The notes under the pieces: model-generated | Told to the model about the DNA's origin: nothing | Databases searched by the model: none | The model's input: only the letters and a program-made list of their open reading frames with translations | Source of the DNA: Pandoraea sp. PE-S2T-3 | GTDB lineage: Bacteria; Pseudomonadota; Gammaproteobacteria; Burkholderiales; Burkholderiaceae | DNA length: 64,000 nucleotides | Assembly (NCBI RefSeq): GCF_002179965.1 | Contig: NZ_NGUQ01000037.1 | Span: 434,001 to 498,000, forward strand | Reading direction: 5' to 3' | Part shown: piece by piece, positions 17,726-26,945 of the stretch | Position numbering within the stretch: position 1 is the first letter of the stretch | Layout of the letters: each line of letters opens with the position of its first letter | Position numbers and translations under genes: made by a program

Positions 17726-18672
17726 TGTCGCAGGCAACGCCCCCGGTGGCCGACTGGCAGATCGCGCGCGAGGTGATGCGCGCGCTTGGGCGTGTGTGGA
17801 CAAACGATATTGCTGCCGGCCGCCGCGCGGTACTCGACGCTTACACGCCGCTGCTTGAAAAAGCCGACGCCGCAGCGACCGATGGCTACGACGTCGTACG
17901 CGACGTCGCTTACGGCGCGCATGCCCGGCATCGGCTCGACGTGTATCGGCCGAACCCGATGCCCGATGCGCCGATGCCGATCGTCGTCTTCGTGCACGGC
18001 GGCGGGTTCGTGCGAGGGGACATGAGTGCCAACACGCAGATCTATGGCAACGTACCGCGCTATTTCGCGCGTCATGGCTGTCTGGCGGTGAATGTGGAAT
18101 ACCGGCTGGCGCCGGAAGCCGCATTCCCGGGTGGCGCGCAGGACGTGGCCGACGCCATGCGCTGGGTGCATCGTCACATCGGCGAGTACGCGGGCGCAGC
18201 GGGTGCCGATATGTCGCGCATTCTGCTTATCGGCCATTCGGCGGGTGGCTCGCATGTGGCCAGCTATCTGTGCGATCCGCGTCTGCGTCCGGCCCAACCG
18301 GAAGTGGCGGGCACGGTGTTGATCAGTGCGCGACTGCGTGCCGATGTGTTGCCCGACAACCCGAATGCGCCGGGTGTGGTGGCGTACTACGGCGCTGACG
18401 CGGCGCGTCATGAGGCGGACGCGCCCATGGCTCATGCCGATGCACTGCCGGTGCCCGTGATGGTCGTCGTCGCGGAATTCGAGAATCCCCATCTCGATAC
18501 CTACGCGCTCGAGTTCTGCCATCGACTGTCGCAACGTGACAAGCGCGCACCGCGTTTTGTTCAGGTGCGCGATCACAACCACACGTCGGTCGTTGCCCAC
18601 ATCGATACGGGGGATGACGCCCTCGGTCGCGAAATTCTGCAATTCCTGCACGAACTCAACCCATCGCCTTGA
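17725..18672 (+). CDS. Alpha/beta hydrolase (HSL/formamidase-like)
   Basis: A 315-aa esterase/amidase-type hydrolase. FVHGGGFVRGD forms the oxyanion-hole HGGG motif (about residue 92), GHSAGGSH holds the nucleophilic Ser, and the late His lies in HNHTSVVAH. The HGGG plus GHSAGG pattern is shared by hormone-sensitive-lipase-type esterases and arylformamidases. It is the last gene of the operon starting at 13446, with its ATG overlapping the ATPase stop. It could hydrolyse an ester, amide or formamide in the unknown pathway. Confidence 0.85.
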   Translation: MSQATPPVADWQIAREVMRALGRVWTNDIAAGRRAVLDAYTPLLEKADAAATDGYDVVRDVAYGAHARHRLDVYRPNPMPDAPMPIVVFVHGGGFVRGDMSANTQIYGNVPRYFARHGCLAVNVEYRLAPEAAFPGGAQDVADAMRWVHRHIGEYAGAAGADMSRILLIGHSAGGSHVASYLCDPRLRPAQPEVAGTVLISARLRADVLPDNPNAPGVVAYYGADAARHEADAPMAHADALPVPVMVVVAEFENPHLDTYALEFCHRLSQRDKRAPRFVQVRDHNHTSVVAHIDTGDDALGREILQFLHELNPSP

Positions 18673-18761
18673 TGCGGTCCGCGTCTGCCTGACGTGATGA
18701 AAAAGCGGTAGCAAGCACACAGGCAGCGCAACACCTCTCTCCCTACCTCCAAGGAACTGTC

Positions 18762-19667
18762 ATGGTCGATCAAGCATTGACCGGGGCGTTTGCGCCCGTC
18801 GTCACGCCGTTTCACGCGGATCTGACGCCGGATGCCCCCCGTTTTCTCGCGCATTGCGCATGGTTGCTGTCTCACGGCGTCGGGCTCGCCCCGTTCGGCA
18901 CGAACAGCGAAGCGAACTCATTGGGCACGCAAGAGCGTATGGCCTTGCTCGATCATCTGATCGATGCGGGGCTGGATCCGCGACGCATGCTGCCGGGCAC
19001 CGGCTGCTGTGCACTGCCGGAAACCGTGGCGCTGACGCGTCATGCCGTGGCGCGCGGTTGCGCCGGCGTGCTGATGCTGCCGCCGTTTTTCTACAAGGGC
19101 ATTACCGACGACGGTCTGTACAGCTACTACGCACGCGTGATCGACGCCGTGGCTGACGACCGTTTGCGGCTGTACCTGTATCACATCCCCGCGCTGTCGG
19201 GCGTGCCGATCACGCTGCCGGTCATCGAGCGCCTGATTCGTGATTTCCCGAGCACAGTCGTCGGCATCAAGGACAGCTCGGGCGACTGGCAGAACCTGAG
19301 CGCGATGCTCGATGCCTTCCCGGGCTTCGGCATTTTCCCCGCGTCGGAGTCGCTGGTCTCGCGCGCTTCCGCGAAGGGCGCGAAGGGCTGCATCTCGGCA
19401 ACGGTCAACTTCAATCCGGCCATCATCGGTCAACTGTGCCGCGAATGGTCCGGCGACAACGGCCCGGCATTGCAGGCGCAAGCCGATGCCGTGCGCAGCG
19501 TGGTGCAATCGTTCCCGATGATTCCGGCGCTCAAAGCCGTGCTCGCGTCACAGCGCGACGATGCCGCGTGGGCCCAACTGCGCCCGCCGCTCTCGCCGTT
19601 GAGCGAAGCACAACACGCGGCCTTGCACGCGCAATTGGCGGCGTGCGGTTTCGCGCTGCCGGGCTGA
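18762..19667 (+). CDS. Dihydrodipicolinate-synthase-family lyase
   Basis: A 301-aa class I aldolase of the DapA/N-acetylneuraminate lyase family. The Schiff-base Lys is Lys170 in STVVGIKDSSGD; the assisting Tyr is in RLYLYHIPALSGVPI. The usual GTNGE substrate-binding loop is changed to GTNSEANSL. It follows the alpha/beta hydrolase by 90 bp on the same strand with AAGGAAC before the ATG. Family members cleave or form a bond next to a 2-oxo acid, so it may release pyruvate from a ring-cleavage product here. A biosynthetic dapA is less likely given this context. Confidence 0.86.
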   Translation: MVDQALTGAFAPVVTPFHADLTPDAPRFLAHCAWLLSHGVGLAPFGTNSEANSLGTQERMALLDHLIDAGLDPRRMLPGTGCCALPETVALTRHAVARGCAGVLMLPPFFYKGITDDGLYSYYARVIDAVADDRLRLYLYHIPALSGVPITLPVIERLIRDFPSTVVGIKDSSGDWQNLSAMLDAFPGFGIFPASESLVSRASAKGAKGCISATVNFNPAIIGQLCREWSGDNGPALQAQADAVRSVVQSFPMIPALKAVLASQRDDAAWAQLRPPLSPLSEAQHAALHAQLAACGFALPG

Positions 19668-19673
19668 CCGGCG

Positions 19674-21008
19674 ATGCGCGGCGCGTTGCGGTTTTCTCAA
19701 AGGCCGGGCCGGCAGTCGACGCGGCGACGGACCATGGCCGGGCACGCGGGGGCGCGTGTGCTGGGTGTCGTGCTCGGCATGAGCGTGTATGAGATGTCGC
19801 ACGCGCAGGTGCAGATCTACGGGCTACTCACGCCCATGACCGATGGGGTCAGCGTGAGCGGGCGCCATGTGCCCGCCGGGACGCCACGTCCGACACAAGC
19901 GCCGGCGGGCGCCATCAATGTCGGCGAGGCGACCAGCACACGCATGATGTCGAGCATTTCGTACTTCGGCATGCGCGGCAAGGAAGATCTTGGCGACGGG
20001 TATTCGGCGATCTGGCAGATCGAGACACCGGTCGCCATCGATGGCAAAGCGGCGGGCGTCTCCATTGCGGGTCGCAATACGAACGTGGGGCTGGCGGGGC
20101 CGTTCGGCACGGCGTTTCTCGGCAACTGGGATACGCCGTATCAATGGTCCACGCTGTCGGTCGGCTCGCCCGTGCGCAATCCGTACACGGGCGATCTGAG
20201 CACGATTCTGAGCAACCCCGGGTTCAACGTGCCCAACACGACCACGCAATCCGGGCGCGTGAACAACGCGGCCGATGCGACGTTCAACCGTCGTCAGGGC
20301 AACAGCATTCAGTACTGGACGCCGGATTGGGCCGGGCTGCATTTGCGGTTCTCGTACTCGCCGTCGCAGGGCAAGGTGACGACGCCTGCGGGCGATATCT
20401 CGCCACAGGTCTTCGGTGCGGGTCTCGAATACCTGAATGGTCCGCTGCGTGTGCGCTACGCCTATGAGCTGCACAAGGACTATTTCGGGCTGGCATGGCT
20501 GGGCGCACCGGCATCGGGCAATCCGTCCAACGCAGGTTCGCGCGCGACGGGCTCGACCGACGACGCGCACAAGGTGCTCATCACGTTCACCTATGCGGGA
20601 ACGAAATGGGTGGCCGGGTGGGACCGCCTGACGTATCGCACCGACGACGGCACCGTCGGCAACCTGAATCGCTACCGGCGCGATGCGGTCTACGCGATGG
20701 TGCAGCACTGGTTCGGCGGCGGCCAGCATTCCGTCTGGATCGGCGGGGGCTATGCGATGGACGGCGCGTGTTCGCGCAGCGGCGGCGGGGCGTGCAGTAC
20801 CGACGGGTTAGGGGCCACGCAAATGAATCTGGGCTATCGCTACGACTTTTCGCGTCGTACCGATGTGTACGTGGCGTATTACCAGGTGATCAACCGCGCG
20901 TGGGGCAGCTACGGATTCTCACCGAGACCGATCTCCGGCAACGGCGGCAACGCACCGCCGGGCACGCATTATCGCGGCGTGGGTGTGGGTATCGAGCACA
21001 GCTTCTGA
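19674..21008 (+). CDS. Outer-membrane porin (Gram-negative OmpC-like family)
   Basis: A 444-aa porin ending GVGVGIEHSF, with terminal Phe. The mature part begins QVQIYGLLTPM after a hydrophobic segment ending EMSHA. If translation starts at ATG 19674 the n-region is long and arginine-rich; ATG 19734 gives a more normal signal peptide (MAGHAGARVLGVVLGMSVYE). Neither start has a clear ribosome site. SISYFGMRGKEDLGDGYSA-like strand pairs (seen as YFGMRGKEDLGDGYSAIWQ) are typical. It is six bases after the DHDPS-like gene, so it probably belongs to the same transcript and supplies outer-membrane entry. Confidence 0.87.
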   Translation: MRGALRFSQRPGRQSTRRRTMAGHAGARVLGVVLGMSVYEMSHAQVQIYGLLTPMTDGVSVSGRHVPAGTPRPTQAPAGAINVGEATSTRMMSSISYFGMRGKEDLGDGYSAIWQIETPVAIDGKAAGVSIAGRNTNVGLAGPFGTAFLGNWDTPYQWSTLSVGSPVRNPYTGDLSTILSNPGFNVPNTTTQSGRVNNAADATFNRRQGNSIQYWTPDWAGLHLRFSYSPSQGKVTTPAGDISPQVFGAGLEYLNGPLRVRYAYELHKDYFGLAWLGAPASGNPSNAGSRATGSTDDAHKVLITFTYAGTKWVAGWDRLTYRTDDGTVGNLNRYRRDAVYAMVQHWFGGGQHSVWIGGGYAMDGACSRSGGGACSTDGLGATQMNLGYRYDFSRRTDVYVAYYQVINRAWGSYGFSPRPISGNGGNAPPGTHYRGVGVGIEHSF

Positions 21009-21233
21009 TGGCGGAGTTTCATCCACGAAAACCATGGCGTTCAGCTATTCCCAAACCCCATACCCACCGATGATTTCTTGATTGTACATAGCGAAAACGG
21101 CTGACTAGACTTGCCAGCACGGTAGTGGGTGAATTTTGTTCGCATTCCTTATCGATGATGCGACAGCCCGCCACGCAACAACCTGACGCCGCACTGGCGT
21201 GAGTACTGAAAGACAGAAGAACAGGAGACGAAA

Positions 21234-22649
21234 TTGAGTACAACCAAACCGGGCTTCGACAGCATTGTCGAGCGGGAGAAGGGCCTGCACCGCGGCCTGA
21301 CGAGCGGCCAGTTGTCGATGATCGCCATTGGCGGCGCCATCGGCACGGGGCTGTTTCTCGGCAGCGCGTTTGCCATCGGCTTTGCCGGACCGAGCGTGCT
21401 GCTCAGTTATGCCATCGGCGGTGCGATTGCGCTGTTGCTGATGGGATGTCTGGCGGAAATGACCGTGGCGCACCCGACGTCGGGCTCGTTCGGCGCTTAC
21501 GCGGAACACTACATCGGGCCGCTGGCCGGCTTTCTGGTGCGTTACGCGTACTGGTCGTCGATCGTGTTCGCCGTGGGCACGGAAGTCACGGCGATCGCCG
21601 TGTACATGAAGTACTGGTTTCCCGCAGTGCCGGGCTGGTACTGGATCGTCGGTTTCTCGGCGGGACTCATCGGCATCAATGCCGCCAGCGTGAAAGTGTT
21701 CGGCGCGGTCGAGTATGCGTTCTCGATGCTCAAGATCGTGGCCATCGTCGCTTTCCTGATGCTGGGCGCTTACGTGGTGTTTCACGCACCGGCCGAGAGC
21801 GGCATCGGTATCGCCAACTACACGTCGCACGGCGGGTTCTTCCCGAAGGGGGCGTGGGGCATGTGGGTTGCCGTCATCGTGTCGATCTTCAGCTATCTGA
21901 GCATCGAGATGATTGCGGTGGCGGCGGGCGAGGCGCAGGACCCGCAGCGCGCGATCACGCAGGCATTTCGCGCGACGATGTTCCGCCTGGTGTTTTTCTA
22001 TCTGCTCACGCTGGCGTTGACGCTGGCCATTGTGCCGTGGAGCGCTGCGGGCGAAGATGGCAGCCCGTTCGTGAAGGTGATGGCCGCCACGCATATCCCG
22101 GGTGCCGCCGGGGTGATCAATCTGGTGATTCTGGTCGCGGCGCTCTCCGCCATGAACAGTCAGCTCTATATCACCACGCGCATGATGTTCAGCCTGTCGC
22201 GTGCCGGTTATGCACCGCGCCGCTTCGGTGAAGTCAGCCGCAACGGTGTGCCGGTGGCCGCACTCCTGCTCTCGACCATCGGTATCGCGCTCGCCGTCGC
22301 GCTTAACGTCATGGCGCCGCAGGCATCGTTCACGCTGATGATGTCGGTGTCGATGTTCGGCGCGATGTTCACGTGGCTGATGATCTTCGTCACGCACCTG
22401 TACTTCCGCCGCCGTCATGAGGCGAAGACGCTGAGCTTTCGCATGTGGGGTTATCCGTATGCGAGTCTCACGGGGGCGGTGTTGATGCTGGCGACGCTCG
22501 TCACGACGTATTTCACCGACGAGTTCCGCATGACGCTGGTCTACGGCGTGCCGTTCATCATCGCGCTGTCGGTGGTGTACTTCGTGTGGTATCGCGGACG
22601 TGCCGTGGCAGCCGCGCCTGCTGCGGAGATTCAAGGGCAGGGGAACTGA
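21234..22649 (+). CDS. APC-family amino acid permease
   Basis: A 471-aa transporter with 12 predicted membrane helices. The first helix motif AIGGAIGTGLFLGSA and the following GPSVLLSYAIGG are the amino-acid:polyamine:organocation family signature of the AAT subgroup (as in GABA, proline or aromatic permeases). Translation starts at TTG 21234, with AGGAG six bases upstream. The gene is alone and closes with a strong hairpin that overlaps its stop. Substrate cannot be assigned. Confidence 0.88.
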   Translation: MSTTKPGFDSIVEREKGLHRGLTSGQLSMIAIGGAIGTGLFLGSAFAIGFAGPSVLLSYAIGGAIALLLMGCLAEMTVAHPTSGSFGAYAEHYIGPLAGFLVRYAYWSSIVFAVGTEVTAIAVYMKYWFPAVPGWYWIVGFSAGLIGINAASVKVFGAVEYAFSMLKIVAIVAFLMLGAYVVFHAPAESGIGIANYTSHGGFFPKGAWGMWVAVIVSIFSYLSIEMIAVAAGEAQDPQRAITQAFRATMFRLVFFYLLTLALTLAIVPWSAAGEDGSPFVKVMAATHIPGAAGVINLVILVAALSAMNSQLYITTRMMFSLSRAGYAPRRFGEVSRNGVPVAALLLSTIGIALAVALNVMAPQASFTLMMSVSMFGAMFTWLMIFVTHLYFRRRHEAKTLSFRMWGYPYASLTGAVLMLATLVTTYFTDEFRMTLVYGVPFIIALSVVYFVWYRGRAVAAAPAAEIQGQGN

Positions 22650-22680
22650 CGGAAGTCGATTTCCGTTCCCCTGTTTTCCC
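22639..22680 (+). terminator. Terminator overlapping the permease stop codon
   Basis: AGGGGAAC (22639-22646), a TGA bulge that is the stop codon, and CGGAA pair with TTCCGTTCCCCT (22661-22672), followed by GTTTTCCC. An intrinsic terminator that incorporates the last codons of the permease gene. Confidence 0.75.
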
Positions 22681-22716
22681 TTCGTCCGCTACTGCATCAG
22701 ACAGACCCGGCAGGTC

Positions 22717-24312
22717 TTACGAGATCTTCGCCGGGTCGATTTCCAGCGAGATGAGTGCCTGAGCTGCCCGACGCGAGGCGTTGTCATTCTCGACGTTGGC
22801 TACGTCATTAGCCGACTTGCCCGCCTCGCGCTGCATGGCCGATTGCAGCAACGCCGTCAGGTTGCTGATGTGCGATGCCGATGCGGGCGTGGTCACGTCG
22901 CTGACCAGCTTGGCCAGCTCATAGCGTTTGACGTTCTTCGACTGGCTGGCCGAGCGGCTGGCCGTCGCGTGGTCGAGCAAGCCGTCGCGATAGCCGATGT
23001 CGGTGACGCTCTGCGCCGAATCATTCACCGTCACGTATTCGTAATTCTGCGTCTTCGGGTCCGTCGTCAAGTTCAGCGGCACGCCCACCCACAACGAGCG
23101 ATGGTAGCTCGCGCTCAAATCGGCCTGTGTCTGCTGCTTGATCGTGCGGTTGAGCATGTCCTTCCCGCCGATCGCCGTCTGCTGAGAGATCTTGTAATCG
23201 AAGCCGTCAACCTCGTTACGGTGCAGCGGGTTGGGCGAGTGCTGCGTTTGCGAGATCGATGCCGTGAAGTCGGCCAAGCCGCTCAATGTGGCGCGGTCGG
23301 TGCCGCTCAGGGGAATGCGCGGCAGGGGCGGGGCGGGCGGGTAGTTGCTGTTCATGGCAGAGAAGGCCGACTTGAACATGGCCATCGTGGCCGCGTCGCC
23401 GTTACCGCGCGTCTGTGCCGTGTCGAAGCGGGTCAGCCACGCGTCGATTGCTTCGGCCTGTGCCTGCTTGCTGCCGATCACCTGAAGATTCGTCAGGTCG
23501 ACCTTCACATCGAACGTGCCCACTGCGCCGCTTGCGCTGAGCGAGCGCTGCGTCGCGTCGGCATGAAACGCGAAGGTTTGCGGCGTACGGTTCGCGTCCA
23601 GTGTTGCGTTGAGATCGACCGACGTCAGCACCGAGGTGTCGAAACCCGTCAGTCCGCTGAAATCCACCGTAGGCGGTTGCTTGGCCAAACCGGTCACGGC
23701 GTTCTGGAACGCGTCGGCGAGTTTGCCGATGGCATCGCGCTCCGTGTCGGTCAGCGTGCCGTTGGCGACCGAGAACGTCGCCGACAACCCGTCGTCGTTG
23801 CTGCCCAGACTTACCGAGACCTTGGCGCCGCTTGCGGTCGTGATGGTCAGCGCGAACCGATTGTCGGCGTTGGCCTGCAATTGCGCTTGCTGCACGGCCA
23901 GATCGGTGTCGCTCGGCGGTACGGCCGAGGTCGAACGGATCACCGTCTGCGTATAGGACGTGCTGCCCTTCGCAATGGCATTCAACATTCCCGAACCCAA
24001 CTTTTCGAGGCGATTGCCCAACGCGGACGTGGTGACGTTGCCCGACATCAGCAGGGAAAGCGAATCGGAGGGCACCTGCTGCCAGAGCAGCGTTGCGCCA
24101 TTGGCAACGGGTTGGCTGTAGGTCGGCCAGTTGGCCGCCGACGGGGGAGGGGAAATCGTGACGCGAGTCGATTCGGGCACGGAAGACGCGTTGGCATCCT
24201 GAGTGCCCGCCGTGACGGCGGCCGTGTTCGAGCGGGAAGCGACTGCGCCAGTATTCAGGGTGTTCAGTGCATTCGTGGCATTCAGCCCCGAAAGGGAAGT
24301 CAGTGACGTCAT
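22717..24312 (-). CDS. Unknown 531-aa protein, low-complexity N-terminus
   Basis: I do not recognise a characterised family. The N-terminus is Ser/Thr/Asn/Ala-rich without a signal peptide (MTSLTSLSGLNATNALNTL), followed by a beta-rich middle with FALTITTASGAKVSVSLG and a more helical C-terminal half. There are no cysteines that I can see. Such composition is common in secreted or appendage-associated proteins of Pseudomonas and Burkholderia. The ATG at 24312 is likelier than a GTG 31 codons upstream, but no clear ribosome site is seen for either. It is convergent with the permease gene and stands alone. Confidence 0.6.
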   Translation of the reverse strand: MTSLTSLSGLNATNALNTLNTGAVASRSNTAAVTAGTQDANASSVPESTRVTISPPPSAANWPTYSQPVANGATLLWQQVPSDSLSLLMSGNVTTSALGNRLEKLGSGMLNAIAKGSTSYTQTVIRSTSAVPPSDTDLAVQQAQLQANADNRFALTITTASGAKVSVSLGSNDDGLSATFSVANGTLTDTERDAIGKLADAFQNAVTGLAKQPPTVDFSGLTGFDTSVLTSVDLNATLDANRTPQTFAFHADATQRSLSASGAVGTFDVKVDLTNLQVIGSKQAQAEAIDAWLTRFDTAQTRGNGDAATMAMFKSAFSAMNSNYPPAPPLPRIPLSGTDRATLSGLADFTASISQTQHSPNPLHRNEVDGFDYKISQQTAIGGKDMLNRTIKQQTQADLSASYHRSLWVGVPLNLTTDPKTQNYEYVTVNDSAQSVTDIGYRDGLLDHATASRSASQSKNVKRYELAKLVSDVTTPASASHISNLTALLQSAMQREAGKSANDVANVENDNASRRAAQALISLEIDPAKIS

Positions 24313-24573
24313 CTGGGGGGATCGTCGGAAGCGCCTCGTCTCAGCGCGCCTCACCGTGATGGTGCGGTTTTCGTAAGCTCCGGTAAGGAAACGGAGTGCC
24401 CACACGGTTTATCGACATCTCGCAGTCGTTATTTAGGGTTCGCCTGATGAAATCAATTCACTTGCGCGTGAATCCTTTGCATGACGTTTGATGGACGGCG
24501 CGCTTGCTTCGGATGATCGGTGCGTGGCATTATGCAACATTAGAAGTTACGTAAACCGCACGGCGAGGGCGAA

Positions 24574-25305
24574 ATGGACCAGACAATGCAGCAAGACGTG
24601 GATCACAAGGCCAATCAGGAAGCGACGATTGCGATGTTCGACCAGCACGCGGCGAACTACGACAACACGTGGCGCGCCATGTTGCCGCTGCGCGAGGCGA
24701 TGCAACTGGTCATCGGCTACGTGTTTGCCGGGCTTCCCGCCGATGCGCATGTGTTGAGCGTGGGCACGGGGACTGGCGCCGAGATTCTTCATCTGGCCGA
24801 GCGCAATCCCGGCTGGCGCTTTACGGCGGTCGAGCCGTCTGGGCCGATGTTCGATGTGTTTCGTCAGAAGGCGGAAGCGGCGGGCATAGCCGATCGATGC
24901 GTCTTTCACCGTGGCTATCTCGACACGTTGCCGCCGAGTGAGCCTTTTGACGCGGCTACATCGTTGTTGGTGTCGCAGTTCGTGACTGACCCCACGGCGC
25001 GGCAGGGGTTCTTCCGTGGCATTGCCGAGCGGCTGCGCCCGGGGGGCTATCTGGCCAGTGCCGATCTGGCTTGCGACATGACCACCGACCCCGGCCGAAG
25101 CCTGCTGGATGTGTGGTTCAACATGTTGTCGGTGGCGCCGGAGATGCGTGAGCGCTCGCGCGAAATGTACGGCCGGCAGGTGGCGGTGGTGCCGCCGGAT
25201 GTGGTGAGCGAGATCATTGCCTCGGGCGGCTTCGACGCGCCGGTGCGGTGTTTCCAAAGCGGCTTGATTCACGGCTGGTACGCCCGTCAGGCACTTGACG
25301 CGTGA
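24574..25305 (+). CDS. Class I SAM-dependent methyltransferase
   Basis: A 243-aa methyltransferase. The SAM-binding loop is HVLSVGTGTGAEIL (about residues 59-72), followed by the acidic motif II residue in FTAVEPSGPM. The post-motif LRPGGYLASADLA is typical. The substrate is unknown. GAGGGCGAA precedes the ATG at 24574. The next gene, an Rrf2 regulator, starts eight bases after the stop, so the two form an operon. Confidence 0.85.
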   Translation: MDQTMQQDVDHKANQEATIAMFDQHAANYDNTWRAMLPLREAMQLVIGYVFAGLPADAHVLSVGTGTGAEILHLAERNPGWRFTAVEPSGPMFDVFRQKAEAAGIADRCVFHRGYLDTLPPSEPFDAATSLLVSQFVTDPTARQGFFRGIAERLRPGGYLASADLACDMTTDPGRSLLDVWFNMLSVAPEMRERSREMYGRQVAVVPPDVVSEIIASGGFDAPVRCFQSGLIHGWYARQALDA

Positions 25306-25312
25306 GGGCACG

Positions 25313-25768
25313 ATGAGAAGCGATAGCCGACTCTCCCGCATGTTGCACGTGCTGTTGCACATGGCACGGCACGACGCGCCGTTCACGTCCGAGCAACTCG
25401 CTCAGATGTTGCGCACGAACCCCGTGGTGGTCAGGCGGACGATGGCAGGTCTGCGCGACGCCGGTTACGTTCGCTCGGGCAAAGGTCACGGCGGCGGATG
25501 GTCGATTGCCTGCGACTTGCGCGACATCACGCTGCTCGACATTCATCGCGCCGTGGGCGGCCCGCACCTGTTCGCCATCGGCGTCGAGAGCGACAACCCC
25601 GAATGCGCCGTCGAGCGTGCCGTGAATGCGGCGCTCGACGGGGCATTGCGCGACGCGGAGGCCATCCTGATTGCGCGCCTTGGCGCGATCACACTGGCCG
25701 ATCTGGCGCAGAACTTCGACGCCATGTGCCGAGACGGGGGCTGGACAGCCGAGGGACCCGCCGCCTGA
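25313..25768 (+). CDS. Rrf2-family transcriptional regulator
   Basis: A 151-aa winged-helix regulator. The helix-turn-helix is FTSEQLAQMLRTNPVVVRRT (about residues 23-42), with the Rrf2 wing SGKGHGGGWSIA. Only one Cys lies in the region where IscR/NsrR carry three cluster ligands (NPECAVERAV), so a 2Fe-2S or 4Fe-4S cluster of the IscR kind is unlikely; it resembles YwnA-type members. AGGG precedes the ATG at 25313. Co-transcription with the methyltransferase suggests it controls that gene. Confidence 0.85.
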   Translation: MRSDSRLSRMLHVLLHMARHDAPFTSEQLAQMLRTNPVVVRRTMAGLRDAGYVRSGKGHGGGWSIACDLRDITLLDIHRAVGGPHLFAIGVESDNPECAVERAVNAALDGALRDAEAILIARLGAITLADLAQNFDAMCRDGGWTAEGPAA

Positions 25769-25786
25769 CCATCGGTGCGGCGCGAC

Positions 25787-26314
25787 TTACTGCGCCGCGC
25801 TGAGTTGCGCCTTGATGGCCGCCTCGGTCTTGTCGTAATCGCCTTCGCCGAAGTGCGTGTAGACGATCTTCCCCGTCTTGTCGATGAGGTAGAAGCCCGG
25901 CCAGTACAGGTTGTCGTAGGCTTTCCAGGTTGCATAGCGATTGTCTTGCGCCACCGGGTACGTGAGGCCAAAGCGGCGAATGGCATCACGCACATTGCCG
26001 GTGTCGCGCTCGAACGCATATTCCGGCGTGTGCACGCCGACGACGACCAGCCCCTGATCCTTGTACTTCTGATACCACTGCTGCACGTGCGGCAGCGTGT
26101 GGATGCAGTTGATGCACGAGTAGGTCCAGAAATCGACGAGCACGACCTTGCCGCGCAGTTGCGACATCGTAAGCGGCGGGCTGTTGAGCCATGTGTCGAT
26201 ACCGGTGAACTCCGGCGCGACGGTGTTGCGTGCGGGGCCCGCAACCGAGGGCGTGCAGGCGGCGAGGCCGGTGAGGGCGAGGGCGGCAAAGGCGCTTCTG
26301 AGCAGGGATAGCAT
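25787..26314 (-). CDS. Thioredoxin-like redoxin lipoprotein
   Basis: A 175-aa periplasmic thioredoxin-fold protein. The signal peptide ends with a lipobox LTGLAAC, so Cys20 should be lipidated. The redox motif is CINC in VDFWTYSCINCIHTLP, as in the C-terminal domain of DipZ and in TlpA/ResA relatives. GHTPEYAF-type segments (seen as VGVHTPEYAFERDTGNV) are shared with that group. It probably reduces or oxidises periplasmic thiols. The ATG at 26314 has GGAG nine bases upstream. About 160 bp upstream lies a TTTGTATC direct repeat also found before the Ohr and DUF4148 genes. Confidence 0.85.
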   Translation of the reverse strand: MLSLLRSAFAALALTGLAACTPSVAGPARNTVAPEFTGIDTWLNSPPLTMSQLRGKVVLVDFWTYSCINCIHTLPHVQQWYQKYKDQGLVVVGVHTPEYAFERDTGNVRDAIRRFGLTYPVAQDNRYATWKAYDNLYWPGFYLIDKTGKIVYTHFGEGDYDKTEAAIKAQLSAAQ

Positions 26315-26471
26315 GGCGTGAGTCTCCGGGGTAAGTCGGGATGAGGTGACTGCCACCGTGGATGGCAGCGCATCGATTCAGAAGAATCAGTGACGCCATT
26401 TCACCGCCCGGGCGTATCCGGCATGTGTGCGCCAGACCACGTTCCTGCAATGTCATGTATCGGGGTACAGG

Positions 26472-26494
26472 CCAGATACACAGAGATACAAACC
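26472..26494 (-). promoter_or_regulatory. Direct-repeat operator, copy A (redoxin gene)
   Basis: Read on the plus strand, GATACA occurs at 26475-26480 and 26485-26490, ten bases apart, followed by AAACC. Read towards the redoxin gene it is TTTGTATC...TGTATCT. The same element precedes two other genes in the window at about the same distance. Ten-base direct repeats are the usual layout for OmpR/PhoB-type regulators. Confidence 0.5.
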
Positions 26495-26573
26495 GGTTTT
26501 CCGATTGGGCTATAAAGCAGACATCGAGTGCGCTGCGAGCGCACCTTCCCCATTCAATGTAAGGAGGCAAGAG

Positions 26574-26945
26574 ATGTCGTCCCAACCGCTGCAAGGGTCC
26601 TGCCACTGCGGGGCCGTCCGTTTTGAAGTCCAAACACCGGTCGAGCCGGCCGCCCGCTGCAATTGCAGCCTTTGCCGTCGCAAGGGCGCTCTGATGTCGC
26701 CGACGTTTCCCGAAGCGAGCCTGCGCATTCTCAGCGGCGCGGATGCATTGACCTGTTATCAGTTCAACACCCGCGTGGCCCGTCACTATTTCTGCAAGCA
26801 CTGCGGCATCTACACTTTCCATGCGTCGCGCACAATGCCCGGCATGTGGCGGGTGAACATCGGATGCTTGGAGGGGATCGATCCGTACGCGCTCGATGCG
26901 TCCGTAGCCGATGGCCAATCGCTTTCGGTGGTGGGGGACGCATGA
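26574..26945 (+). CDS. GFA-family (Mss4-like, CENP-V) protein
   Basis: A 123-aa zinc-binding protein of the glutathione-dependent formaldehyde-activating family. Zinc ligands are in SCHCGAVRF, CNCSLCRRKG and FCKHCGIYTF. Many members lack GFA activity and their role is unknown. AAGGAGG lies seven bases before the ATG at 26574. Its stop overlaps the start of a tiny exported ORF (ATGA). Confidence 0.88.
   Translation: MSSQPLQGSCHCGAVRFEVQTPVEPAARCNCSLCRRKGALMSPTFPEASLRILSGADALTCYQFNTRVARHYFCKHCGIYTFHASRTMPGMWRVNIGCLEGIDPYALDASVADGQSLSVVGDA

Noticed and set aside
21074-21085. ATTGTACATA as a fifth GntR operator before the permease
   Set aside because: It lacks the TA step of the GTATAC core and is not palindromic in the same register.
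21105-22634. 509-codon minus-strand frame opposite the APC permease
   Set aside because: Same reasoning: charged shadow of a permease gene, no ribosome site, no motif.
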